58,969 nt of DNA, taken from the NCBI RefSeq assembly GCF_000472285.1, contig NZ_KI421412.1, positions 435,381 through 494,349 on the forward strand, given 5' to 3'. Below the pieces are notes generated by a model, which was not told where the DNA came from, searched no databases, and worked only from the letters and a program-made list of their open reading frames with translations. Position numbers and translations under genes: made by a program. This document shows positions 1 through 6,538 of this stretch, in pieces (the stretch's first letter is position 1; every line of letters starts with the position of its first letter). This DNA is from Desulfuromonas sp. TF. Its GTDB lineage: Bacteria > Desulfobacterota > Desulfuromonadia > Desulfuromonadales > ATBO01.

Positions 1-1250
1 AGACCAGGGTCTTTCCCGTCTGCGGCGCCGGCGGGATCACGGCGTATGCGGCGGTGATACGCGATCAGACCCACGAGGTGAAGCTCCAGAGGCAGCTCCG
101 GCAGGCCCAGAAAATGGAAGCGATCGCCACCCTCTCCGGGGGGATCGCCCATGACTTCAATAACATCCTGGCCGCCATCACCACCAACACGGAAATGGCC
201 CTGGATCATGTTCCGGAGAAATCGATCGTTCTGGAGCACCTGTCCATCGTCCTCAAGGCCGGATTCCGGGCCAAGAACCTGGTCAAACAGATCATGACCC
301 TGAGCTGCCAGGTGGAAAAGGAGCGTCAGCCGGTGCGTCTCGATCATGTCGTCGGCGAATGCATGAAGCTGCTGCGGCCCTCCCTGCCGGCCACGATCGA
401 CATGCGTCATCACTCCGGCGGTGATCTCGGACTGGTGCTGGCCGACCCGGGCCAGATCCACCAGGTCATCATGAATCTCTGCACCAACTCCGCCGACGCC
501 CTGCGGGAGAAAGGAGGAAGCCTCGACATCATGCTGCAGAACGTCGACCTGGCGGCGGGCGATCCCGCGGCCGTCCCGCAGCTCCCGGGAGGACGCTATG
601 TGCGCCTGTCGATCTCCGATACAGGTCACGGGATGGAGGAAAAGACCATGGAGCGGATTTTCGATCCCTTCTTCACCACGAAGGGGCCTGGACGGGGAAC
701 GGGGCTGGGACTGTCTGTCGTCCATGGCATCGTCAAGAATCACGGCGGCGGAATTTCCTTCGCCAGTAAGCCGGACAAGGGAACCACCTTCCACATTTTC
801 CTGCCGCGGACCGATCTGCCGGAGAAGGTCATGGAAGAGACCTCCTCCGTCCCCCTCACCGGCGGCCGGGAGCGCATCCTTTTCCTCGACGACGAGGAAG
901 ACCTGGTCTTTGCCGGGCAGAGGATGCTCGAAAAACTGGGCTACGCTGTGGTGGCGGGTACGGACAGTCTTGAGGCGCTGGAAGTCTTCCGGTCCCAGCC
1001 CGATCGCTTCGACCTCGTCATCACCGACCAGACCATGCCGCGCATGACGGGGCAGAGGCTCGCCCGGGAGATCCTCGGCCTGCGCCGGGACATTCCGATC
1101 ATCCTCTGCACCGGTCTGGGCTGCGGCGCCGGCGGGGGGATCACCGAGCAGGACGCCCGCGCCGCCGGCATCCGCGAAGTGGTGATGAAGCCGGTGGAGA
1201 GGGACGAATTCGCCAGGATAATCCGGCGGGTGCTGGACCAGAATCGATAG
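1..1250 (+). CDS. hybrid histidine kinase, 5' end outside the window
   Basis: Sensor kinase that autophosphorylates on His and passes phosphate to receivers. The reading frame is open from base 3, so the true start lies upstream; the GTG at 54 is internal. What remains is the end of a PAS-like sensor region, a HisKA-type H-box (GGIAHDFNN, His near base 150), an N-box (NLCTNSADAL), G-boxes (DTGHGM, GTGLGLSVV) and, from about base 870, a C-terminal receiver with DDEED, a phospho-acceptor Asp in ITDQTMP and a Lys in VMKP. The HDFNN form of the H-box is typical of the NtrB-like kinases that partner NtrC-type regulators. The next gene begins 14 bases after the stop and encodes exactly such a regulator, so the two are probably a cognate pair. 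Its signal cannot be read from this fragment. Confidence 0.9.
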   Translation, partial: TRVFPVCGAGGITAYAAVIRDQTHEVKLQRQLRQAQKMEAIATLSGGIAHDFNNILAAITTNTEMALDHVPEKSIVLEHLSIVLKAGFRAKNLVKQIMTLSCQVEKERQPVRLDHVVGECMKLLRPSLPATIDMRHHSGGDLGLVLADPGQIHQVIMNLCTNSADALREKGGSLDIMLQNVDLAAGDPAAVPQLPGGRYVRLSISDTGHGMEEKTMERIFDPFFTTKGPGRGTGLGLSVVHGIVKNHGGGISFASKPDKGTTFHIFLPRTDLPEKVMEETSSVPLTGGRERILFLDDEEDLVFAGQRMLEKLGYAVVAGTDSLEALEVFRSQPDRFDLVITDQTMPRMTGQRLAREILGLRRDIPIILCTGLGCGAGGGITEQDARAAGIREVVMKPVERDEFARIIRRVLDQNR

Positions 1251-1264
1251 CGGAAGAGGTGACG

Positions 1265-2746
1265 ATGGCAAGCATTCTCATTATCGACGACGACGACCTG
1301 ATGGTTTCCACCCTGGAGCTGATGATCCGCCGCCTGGGGCATGAAGCAGCCAGCAGCGGCTCCCTCGGGGAGGGGGTCGGAATGGCCGCCTCGGAGGACT
1401 TCGACGTGGTCTTCCTCGATGTGCGCATGCCCGACGGCAACGGGCTCGAGACCATCCCCGCCATCGCCGAGGCTCCGTCCAGACCCGAGGTGATCATCAT
1501 CACCGGGTTCGGGGAGCCGGACGGAGCCGAACTGGCGATCAAAAGCGGCGCCTGGGACTACCTTGAAAAAGGCTCTTCGGTCAAGGAGATGACCCTCTCC
1601 CTCGAACGGGCCCTGCAATACCGCCGCGAGAAAAAGGCCCGGAGCCTGAAGCAGAGCGTGTGCGCCCTGAAGCGGGAGGACATCTACGGCAACAGCCCCA
1701 AGCTCATGGCCTGCCTGAACCTGCTCGCCCAGGCGGCCGGCAGCGACGCCAACATCCTCATTACCGGTGAAACGGGGACGGGCAAGGAGTTGTTCGCCCA
1801 GGCCATCCACCGCAACAGCCCGCGAGCCGACAGGAATTTCGTGGTCGTCGACTGCGCCGCTCTTCCCGAGACGCTGGCGGAAAGCCTGCTCTTCGGGCAC
1901 GAGAAAGGCTCCTTCACCGGCGCCGAGAAGACACGGGAAGGAATGATCAGCCAGGCCCATGGCGGAACCCTCTTCCTCGACGAGGTCGGGGAGCTGCCGC
2001 TGTCGCTGCAGAAAACCTTCCTCCGCGTCCTGCAGGAACGCCGCTTCCGCCCACTGGGCAGCGCCCGCGAGGTCGAGAGCGATTTTCGACTGGTGGCTGC
2101 AACCAACCGCAACCTGGAGGAGATGGCGGCCAGACACCAGTTCCGCAGCGACCTTCTGTTCCGGCTGCGCTCCTTCGCCATCGACCTGCCGCCCCTGAGG
2201 GAGCGAACAGAGGACATCAAGGAGATCGCCCGAACCCAGCTGGACCGGCTCTGTGAGTGTTATGGCCTCCCCTCCAAGGGTTTCTCCCCGGAGTTCTGCG
2301 AAACCCTGATGGCCTACCATTGGCCTGGAAACGTACGCGAGCTGGCCAACACGCTGGTGCGTGCCTTCGCGACGGCGCGTTTCGAGCCGACGATTTACCC
2401 CAAGCACCTCCCACCCGACATTCGCGTTCATATCATGCGCAACTGCGTCGGGCGCACCCCATCAAAGGAGGACGGCGACCGTCCCGGCGAACCGCCCCGG
2501 CGGCTGCCGAAGTTCCAGGACTACCGGGAGACGGTCTACACCGAGGCGGAAAAGCATTATCTGCACGACCTGATGTCATTGGCCGAAGAAAGCATCCCGG
2601 AAGCCTGCCGCCTCTCGGGCCTCTCCCAGTCCCGCCTCTATGCTCTCCTGAAAAAGCACAAGGTCGAACGCCGCGATCCGCTTCGCAACCCTCCGGAAAC
2701 GGACTGCCCGCCGGAGGAAAACACCCCTTATCCGCACCGGTCCTGA
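1265..2746 (+). CDS. bccR: sigma-54-dependent response regulator, NtrC family (BccR-like)
   Basis: Transcription activator that opens sigma-54 promoters by ATP hydrolysis. Domains in order: receiver (residues about 1-120; IIDDDD acid pocket, phospho-Asp in FLDVRMP), AAA+ domain (about 140-375; Walker A GETGTGKE, sigma-54 contact loop GSFTGA, Walker B LFLDE), and a short Fis-type helix-turn-helix near the C-terminus (EACRLSGLSQSRLYALLKKH). The ATG at 1265 is chosen over the GTG at 1259 because GAAGAGG sits 5 bases upstream of it. Two oddities: the receiver has Lys-Gly (DYLEKG) where Lys-Pro is usual, and the contact loop is GSFTGA, not GAFTGA. A sigma-54 promoter lies 156 bp beyond the stop. 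In Geobacter sulfurreducens the regulator BccR controls cbcBA; the same arrangement here supports that name, by inference. Confidence 0.85.
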   Translation: MASILIIDDDDLMVSTLELMIRRLGHEAASSGSLGEGVGMAASEDFDVVFLDVRMPDGNGLETIPAIAEAPSRPEVIIITGFGEPDGAELAIKSGAWDYLEKGSSVKEMTLSLERALQYRREKKARSLKQSVCALKREDIYGNSPKLMACLNLLAQAAGSDANILITGETGTGKELFAQAIHRNSPRADRNFVVVDCAALPETLAESLLFGHEKGSFTGAEKTREGMISQAHGGTLFLDEVGELPLSLQKTFLRVLQERRFRPLGSAREVESDFRLVAATNRNLEEMAARHQFRSDLLFRLRSFAIDLPPLRERTEDIKEIARTQLDRLCECYGLPSKGFSPEFCETLMAYHWPGNVRELANTLVRAFATARFEPTIYPKHLPPDIRVHIMRNCVGRTPSKEDGDRPGEPPRRLPKFQDYRETVYTEAEKHYLHDLMSLAEESIPEACRLSGLSQSRLYALLKKHKVERRDPLRNPPETDCPPEENTPYPHRS

Positions 2747-2756
2747 CCCTCTATCA

Positions 2757-2814
2757 TTTCCTGCCGGGGAGGAAAATTTCCTGTCCGGCAGGAATTTTCT
2801 TCTCCGGCAGGAAA
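2757..2814. repeat. imperfect multi-arm hairpin of CCGGCAGGAA-type repeats
   Basis: TTTCCTGCCGG (2757-2767) is exactly complementary to CCGGCAGGAAA (2804-2814), and further copies of the same word in both orientations lie between them (GGAAAATTTCC, CTGTCCGGCAGGAA). The block begins 10 bases after the regulator stop codon and could end its transcript. It shares its design with the hairpins near 26870, 29240, 41600 and 47070. Confidence 0.7.
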
Positions 2815-2850
2815 ATCCACCCTCCCCCAAAATCCCCTTCATGGCATCTC

Positions 2851-2864
2851 AATTACCCGTAATT
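2851..2864. promoter_or_regulatory. palindrome upstream of the sigma-54 promoter, possible activator site
   Basis: AATTACCCGTAATT is a perfect 6-2-6 palindrome about 38 bp upstream of the -24 element. It could be a binding site for the NtrC-type regulator encoded just upstream. Enhancers of this family usually lie 80-150 bp upstream, so the assignment is speculative. Confidence 0.3.
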
Positions 2865-2901
2865 ACATGACATTCAGGATATGGACCGAACTTGTCGAGC
2901 A

Positions 2902-2917
2902 TGGCATTGCGGATGCA
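2902..2917 (+). promoter_or_regulatory. sigma-54 (-24/-12) promoter of the cbcBA-like operon
   Basis: TGGCATTGCGGATGCA matches the consensus TGGCAC-N5-TTGCA at 13 of 16 informative or free positions, with the required GG-N10-GC spacing. Transcription would start near 2929, giving a leader of about 59 bases before the first operon gene. The -12 half overlaps a perfect CATTGC-GGAT-GCAATG palindrome. Confidence 0.6.
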
Positions 2918-2987
2918 ATGACATTGGTCGTACTCCCGGGAACACGACAGTGATGCTTGTCGACAACCATGCAGAAAGGAGACGACC

Positions 2988-3239
2988 ATGAAAAAAGCAG
3001 TCAGCACATCCGCCATCGTCGGCCTGGTCCTGGCCGGAGCGGCACTTTTCGGCGCTCTTGCAGGAATCGGACGAGCGGAAAACTTGGGGGTCACCCTCTT
3101 CCTCGGTTTCATCGCCGTGATCATCGCCTTCCAGGTCGCCCCCGCGCTGATGCTCTTCGGCGTCCTGCTCAAGGAGGTCTTCCGCCCCTCTGCCAAAGAG
3201 AAGGCGGAGGTCAGAGTGCCGACCGGCGACGGAAAGTAG
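2988..3239 (+). CDS. small membrane protein, FLGF-QV family, copy 1
   Basis: An 83-residue protein of unknown function, first in the operon behind the sigma-54 promoter. AAAGGAG lies 6 bases before the ATG. It has an N-terminal hydrophobic stretch (about residues 8-28) that could be a signal anchor, then a second hydrophobic segment with the core FLGFIAVIIAFQVAPALM, then a short polar tail. The same core recurs in the proteins at 3702 and 3976, so the operon holds three paralogs. Expected location is the inner membrane. The co-transcribed cytochromes suggest a role in assembling or modulating the quinol oxidase. No catalytic or metal-binding residues are evident. Confidence 0.8.
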   Translation: MKKAVSTSAIVGLVLAGAALFGALAGIGRAENLGVTLFLGFIAVIIAFQVAPALMLFGVLLKEVFRPSAKEKAEVRVPTGDGK

Positions 3240-3248
3240 GGTGATTCC

Positions 3249-3668
3249 ATGGGAAAAGAGGCGGTCATGGACGAACGAGGAATTCTCATAGCGGACAAGG
3301 ACACCGAGACCCGCCGGCTGCTTGCCGACGTCCTGCTCAAGTCGGGCTACCTGGTGAGAACAACCGATTCGGCCGCCGTTGTCCTGAGCGAAATCCTCCG
3401 GAAAAACGCTCACGTCATCCTTATGGGAAACGATTTCGACGAAAAGATAGCGGCCGCGGACCTGGTCCCCATTATCAGGAAATGTGACCGGAACCTGACC
3501 ATCATCCTGATCACGGACGAGAAATCCCTCCCGACATTGCGCAGGATCCGCCGGGAGGGGATCTTCTACCACGCCCTCAAGCCGATGAACGCGGAGGAAG
3601 GCGAAGAGATCCGGCAGGCCGTGGACTGCGCCTTCAAGAACGTGGTGAACATCCTCAGCATCCACTAG
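3249..3668 (+). CDS. receiver-like protein lacking the phospho-acceptor Asp
   Basis: A single receiver fold of 139 residues with no output domain. It starts with the beta-1 strand and acid pair (ILIADKD) and keeps the Thr (LITDE) and the Lys-Pro (HALKPM) of response regulators. Where the phosphorylated Asp should be (normally LLD-xxMP) the sequence is VILMGND, with Gly at that place. It is therefore probably a pseudo-receiver that cannot be phosphorylated in the usual way. Two starts are possible: ATG 3249, or ATG 3267 (preceded by GAGGCGG), which fits the domain boundary better. It lies 9 bases after the first small membrane protein and before the second, so it belongs to the operon. Confidence 0.75.
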   Translation: MGKEAVMDERGILIADKDTETRRLLADVLLKSGYLVRTTDSAAVVLSEILRKNAHVILMGNDFDEKIAAADLVPIIRKCDRNLTIILITDEKSLPTLRRIRREGIFYHALKPMNAEEGEEIRQAVDCAFKNVVNILSIH

Positions 3669-3701
3669 AACTTTCCCGAACCGGAAAGGAGAGAAGCTCT
3701 C

Positions 3702-3938
3702 ATGAAACCCGCAATCAGCACCATGCTCACAGCCGCCGGACTCTCAATGCTGCCTGCCCTCGCCTGCGCCTCGACCGGGGGACGCGAGGACCACAGTCCC
3801 CTGGTGATCTGGGCATTTCTCGGCTTCTGCGCCCTGATTGTCATCGCCCAGGTGATCCCCGCCATCCTCAATGCCCGGAGGGCCGCCGCTGCGGAGAAGG
3901 AAGCAAGGGAGAAGGAAGCGGCCAGTACGTACCGCTAG
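3702..3938 (+). CDS. small membrane protein, FLGF-QV family, copy 2
   Basis: A 78-residue protein of unknown function with a likely signal peptide (residues 1-23, ending ALACAS), one transmembrane segment with the core FLGFCALIVIAQVIPAIL, and a charged Ala/Glu/Lys/Arg tail (about residues 58-75) likely to be cytoplasmic and helical. GGAGAG precedes the ATG. The core matches that of the products starting at 2988 and 3976. The small size, membrane location and operon position suggest an accessory subunit of the adjacent cytochrome complex, but this is inference only. Confidence 0.8.
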   Translation: MKPAISTMLTAAGLSMLPALACASTGGREDHSPLVIWAFLGFCALIVIAQVIPAILNARRAAAAEKEAREKEAASTYR

Positions 3939-3975
3939 GCCCGGGTGCCCGGGCACTGCCAAAGGAGAATCGATC

Positions 3976-4248
3976 ATGAAAAAGGAACTTTGCTGGATAG
4001 GAGCGCTGAGCTCGTTTTGGGCGGTCATCGTCTGGACGCCGGCGATTTTCGGCTGGCAGCCCATGGAGGGCTTCAGCGGCCTGGTCATCACATTTTTCCT
4101 CGGATACTGCTCCATCATCCTGGTGGCCCAGGTCTTCTCCGCCCTGATGGCCCTCCGCTCCCTGGCGGAGGATCTGGCCAAATCGAAAAGAAGCTCCCAA
4201 CGCGTGCTGTTCAGGACCGAACAGCCTTCCATTGCACCGGAGGAATGA
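3976..4248 (+). CDS. small membrane protein, FLGF-QV family, copy 3
   Basis: A 90-residue protein with two hydrophobic segments (about 5-24 and 33-56). The second has the core FLGYCSIILVAQVFSALM, clearly related to the proteins at 2988 and 3702. A basic/polar tail follows. AAAGGAG sits 8 bases before the ATG, which fixes the start well inside a longer open frame. The stop lies 2 bases before the ATG of the cytochrome gene, so the two are probably translationally coupled. Function is unknown; the context suggests a partner of the CbcA/CbcB complex. Confidence 0.8.
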   Translation: MKKELCWIGALSSFWAVIVWTPAIFGWQPMEGFSGLVITFFLGYCSIILVAQVFSALMALRSLAEDLAKSKRSSQRVLFRTEQPSIAPEE

Positions 4249-4250
4249 TT

Positions 4251-5294
4251 ATGGGATCGAAACTGAGAAGATGGGGTTTGGCTCTGGCCGTGGCGGCGCT
4301 CATCGCCTCTCCCCTCGGGGCGGCCGCCCTGGAGAGCGACGATTGCCTGAGCTGTCACGGTGACGCGGAGTCCGTAGGGGAGGAGCTGGCCATCGATCCC
4401 CGCTCCTTCGACCACACCGCGCACGGTGAAATGGGCTGCTCCGCCTGCCACGCATCGGTCACAGACGAGCACCCCGACGACGGCCTGGCTCCCACCAAGG
4501 CGGGCTGCAGGGATTGCCACCTGGACGTCGCCGATGAATATGCCGCCACCGCCCACGCCGGCAACGTCGCCTGCGGCGACTGCCACAACCCCCATGCGGC
4601 GCACTCCTCCCGGGAGGTCTCCGGCAACGACATGAACCGAACGTGCTCTGCCTGCCACGACGCGAAGGATATGACAAACGCGCATGGGAAATGGCTCCCC
4701 CAGGCCGACCTGCACCTGGAGATGCTTCCCTGCGTCACCTGTCACACCGCGTCGGAAGACTACGTCATCACCCTCTACCTCAGCAGGCCCGGCGCCAGGG
4801 CAGAGGCAGGGTACACGGTCTTTGAACTGGCCGACTACGGGGAGCTCGAGAAACTCGCCAAAGGCGGGGACATCGCTTCGCTGATCGATACGGACGGAGA
4901 CGATTTCGTCTCCCTGGCCGAACTCAGGGCCTTCGCCACCGGGCCCCGGACCCGCACCCTGCGACTCAAGGGGATGCTGATGCCGGAGGTGGTCACCCAT
5001 AACCTGCAGATTCTCGACAACCGCTGGGATTGCACTTTCTGCCACGCCTCGGGACCTGAAGCCATGCAGACCAGCTTCGTCGCCCTGCCCCGGCCGGACG
5101 GCACCTACGACAGGATGCGGGTGGAGCGGGGAGCGATCCTCGACGCCCTCAATGGAACGCCGGATTTCTACATGATGGGCGCGACGCGCAATGCCTCACT
5201 GAACATTCTTGGGCTTCTCATCCTCGCGGGCGGCCTGGTCATGCCGGTAGGGCACGGCACGCTACGCTTCCTGACACGAAAAAACAGACGATAA
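4251..5294 (+). CDS. cbcA: seven-heme membrane-anchored cytochrome c with an EF-hand loop (CbcA-like)
   Basis: Periplasmic multiheme cytochrome of 347 residues. It has a signal peptide (about 1-27), seven CXXCH heme sites (CLSCH, CSACH, CRDCH, CGDCH, CSACH, CVTCH, CTFCH) and a C-terminal transmembrane anchor (about 315-338) with a basic end. The ATG at 4251 is preceded by CCGGAGG. Between hemes six and seven lies a canonical EF-hand loop (DTDGDDFVSLAE, residues 213-224), predicting calcium binding. The heme count, anchor and following diheme cytochrome b match the CbcBA complex of Geobacter sulfurreducens, which passes electrons from menaquinol to the periplasm near the thermodynamic limit of metal or electrode respiration. 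The name rests on architecture and context, not on alignment. Confidence 0.85.
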   Translation: MGSKLRRWGLALAVAALIASPLGAAALESDDCLSCHGDAESVGEELAIDPRSFDHTAHGEMGCSACHASVTDEHPDDGLAPTKAGCRDCHLDVADEYAATAHAGNVACGDCHNPHAAHSSREVSGNDMNRTCSACHDAKDMTNAHGKWLPQADLHLEMLPCVTCHTASEDYVITLYLSRPGARAEAGYTVFELADYGELEKLAKGGDIASLIDTDGDDFVSLAELRAFATGPRTRTLRLKGMLMPEVVTHNLQILDNRWDCTFCHASGPEAMQTSFVALPRPDGTYDRMRVERGAILDALNGTPDFYMMGATRNASLNILGLLILAGGLVMPVGHGTLRFLTRKNRR

Positions 5295-5307
5295 AAGGAG
5301 CCGAACC

Positions 5308-5964
5308 ATGACCGACCAAATCACCGAAAAAAGCAACAAGGTCTACCTGCAGCCCACCCCCGTGCGCATCTGGCACTGGCTGAACGCACTCGGCATCGTA
5401 ACCCTCGGCATCTCCGGCGCCCAGATCCGGTTTCCCGAGCACCTCAACATCTTCGGCAGCTATAAATCGGCGATCATGCTCCACAATACCGCCGGGCTGC
5501 TGGTGGCCATCTCCTTCTCCCTCTGGTTCTTCTATTACACCTGCATCAGTCACAAGATGACCCGGCTGTACGTTCCCAACCGGGACGACCTGCGGCACGG
5601 CCTGGTGCGGCAGGCCATCTTCTACTTCTGGAACTATTTCCAGGGCAAGCCCAGCCCGCACCATCCGACGCCGGAGAACAAGTTCAATCCCCTGCAGAAA
5701 TCGGCCTACCTCGCCATCATGTTCGTCCTGATGCCCCTGGTGAGCCTGACCGGCATTCTGCTGATGAACGTCGCCCCCCTGCGGGATCTGGTGCTCATAG
5801 CCGGAGGGCTGAAGCTACTCGTCGGCGTGCATTTTCTTCTGGCCTGTTCGCTCTTCGCCTTTCTCTTCACCCATGTCTATCTCGCCACTCTCGGGCGCAC
5901 TCCCATGGCCTACCTCAAGCCGATGTGGACCGGTTGGGAGGAGGTCGAAGCCGAGGAGCACTGA
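5308..5964 (+). CDS. cbcB: diheme cytochrome b, b561-type membrane subunit (CbcB-like)
   Basis: Integral membrane cytochrome of 218 residues with four hydrophobic spans. Likely heme-ligand histidines lie in the helices (RIWHWLNA, MLHNTAG, VHFLLAC, FTHVYLA), as in the thiosulfate reductase and hydrogenase cytochrome b family. It should oxidise menaquinol and pass electrons to the seven-heme cytochrome encoded 13 bases upstream. AAAAGGAG lies before the ATG. The segment between the second and third spans (about residues 88-128) is polar and carries a run of His and Pro (KPSPHHPTP), probably cytoplasmic. The cbcA-cbcB pairing and the length fit the Geobacter CbcBA module. Confidence 0.85.
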   Translation: MTDQITEKSNKVYLQPTPVRIWHWLNALGIVTLGISGAQIRFPEHLNIFGSYKSAIMLHNTAGLLVAISFSLWFFYYTCISHKMTRLYVPNRDDLRHGLVRQAIFYFWNYFQGKPSPHHPTPENKFNPLQKSAYLAIMFVLMPLVSLTGILLMNVAPLRDLVLIAGGLKLLVGVHFLLACSLFAFLFTHVYLATLGRTPMAYLKPMWTGWEEVEAEEH

Positions 5965-6007
5965 TGCGCGGCGGTGAGACCGCGGGCACTAGGACAAGGA
6001 GGTTGTC

Positions 6008-6532
6008 ATGAACGGATGCATGAATCCCGAACCGGAAGCGACCCGGCAGAGCACCTTCGACGCACCGTCGGCACGGCGCCGAGGAAACCACCTCCAGGAT
6101 CACCAGCAGGAGCTCCAATTATTCTCGCGCCGCTGGCTGCAGGGACTGTTCGCCTTTCTCCTGGTCAGCACCTGTTTCTTCCTGATCCGCCGGATCGACC
6201 TGCTCGCGCCCCTGGCGGAGAGCACCCGGCAGTTTCTCGGCTGCCCGCCGCCGCCGGCCCTGACGACCCTTGCCCTGGCGGTCTATCTCTTCTCAACCGT
6301 GGTTCTGATCCTCGACCGTACCGCCGGCGGTGCCATGCCTTCGCTGAAGTGGCGGCATCTCGTCTGCCGGTCCATGTTCTTTTTCTTCTACGCCGTTGCC
6401 AACGCCCTGGACGAACATTTCATTTTCGTCTTCGTCGCCGGGCTGGTGGTCTGCGGGCTGGAGCTGCTCAATATCTATGCCTATTCGATGAAGACCTTGC
6501 CCGGAGGAAAGGAGATGGTCGGCAAGCTCTGA
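6008..6532 (+). CDS. hypothetical four-span membrane protein, end of the cbc-like operon
   Basis: A protein of 174 residues with a polar N-terminus (about 1-40, rich in Glu, Arg and Gln) followed by four hydrophobic stretches (about 43-62, 82-102, 115-132, 136-158). No heme-binding CXXCH and no recognised family. AAGGAGG lies before the ATG at 6008. It follows the cytochrome b gene by 43 bases on the same strand, so it is probably co-transcribed and may be a further membrane subunit or assembly factor. Its convergent neighbour begins 6 bases beyond the stop, which marks the operon end. Confidence 0.7.
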   Translation: MNGCMNPEPEATRQSTFDAPSARRRGNHLQDHQQELQLFSRRWLQGLFAFLLVSTCFFLIRRIDLLAPLAESTRQFLGCPPPPALTTLALAVYLFSTVVLILDRTAGGAMPSLKWRHLVCRSMFFFFYAVANALDEHFIFVFVAGLVVCGLELLNIYAYSMKTLPGGKEMVGKL

Positions 6533-6538
6533 ATCCCA

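Noticed and set aside
2849-3665. Long antisense open frames opposite the first genes of the cbc-like operon
   Set aside because: They overlap well-supported genes, lack ribosome-binding sites and have the amino-acid make-up of GC-rich shadow frames.
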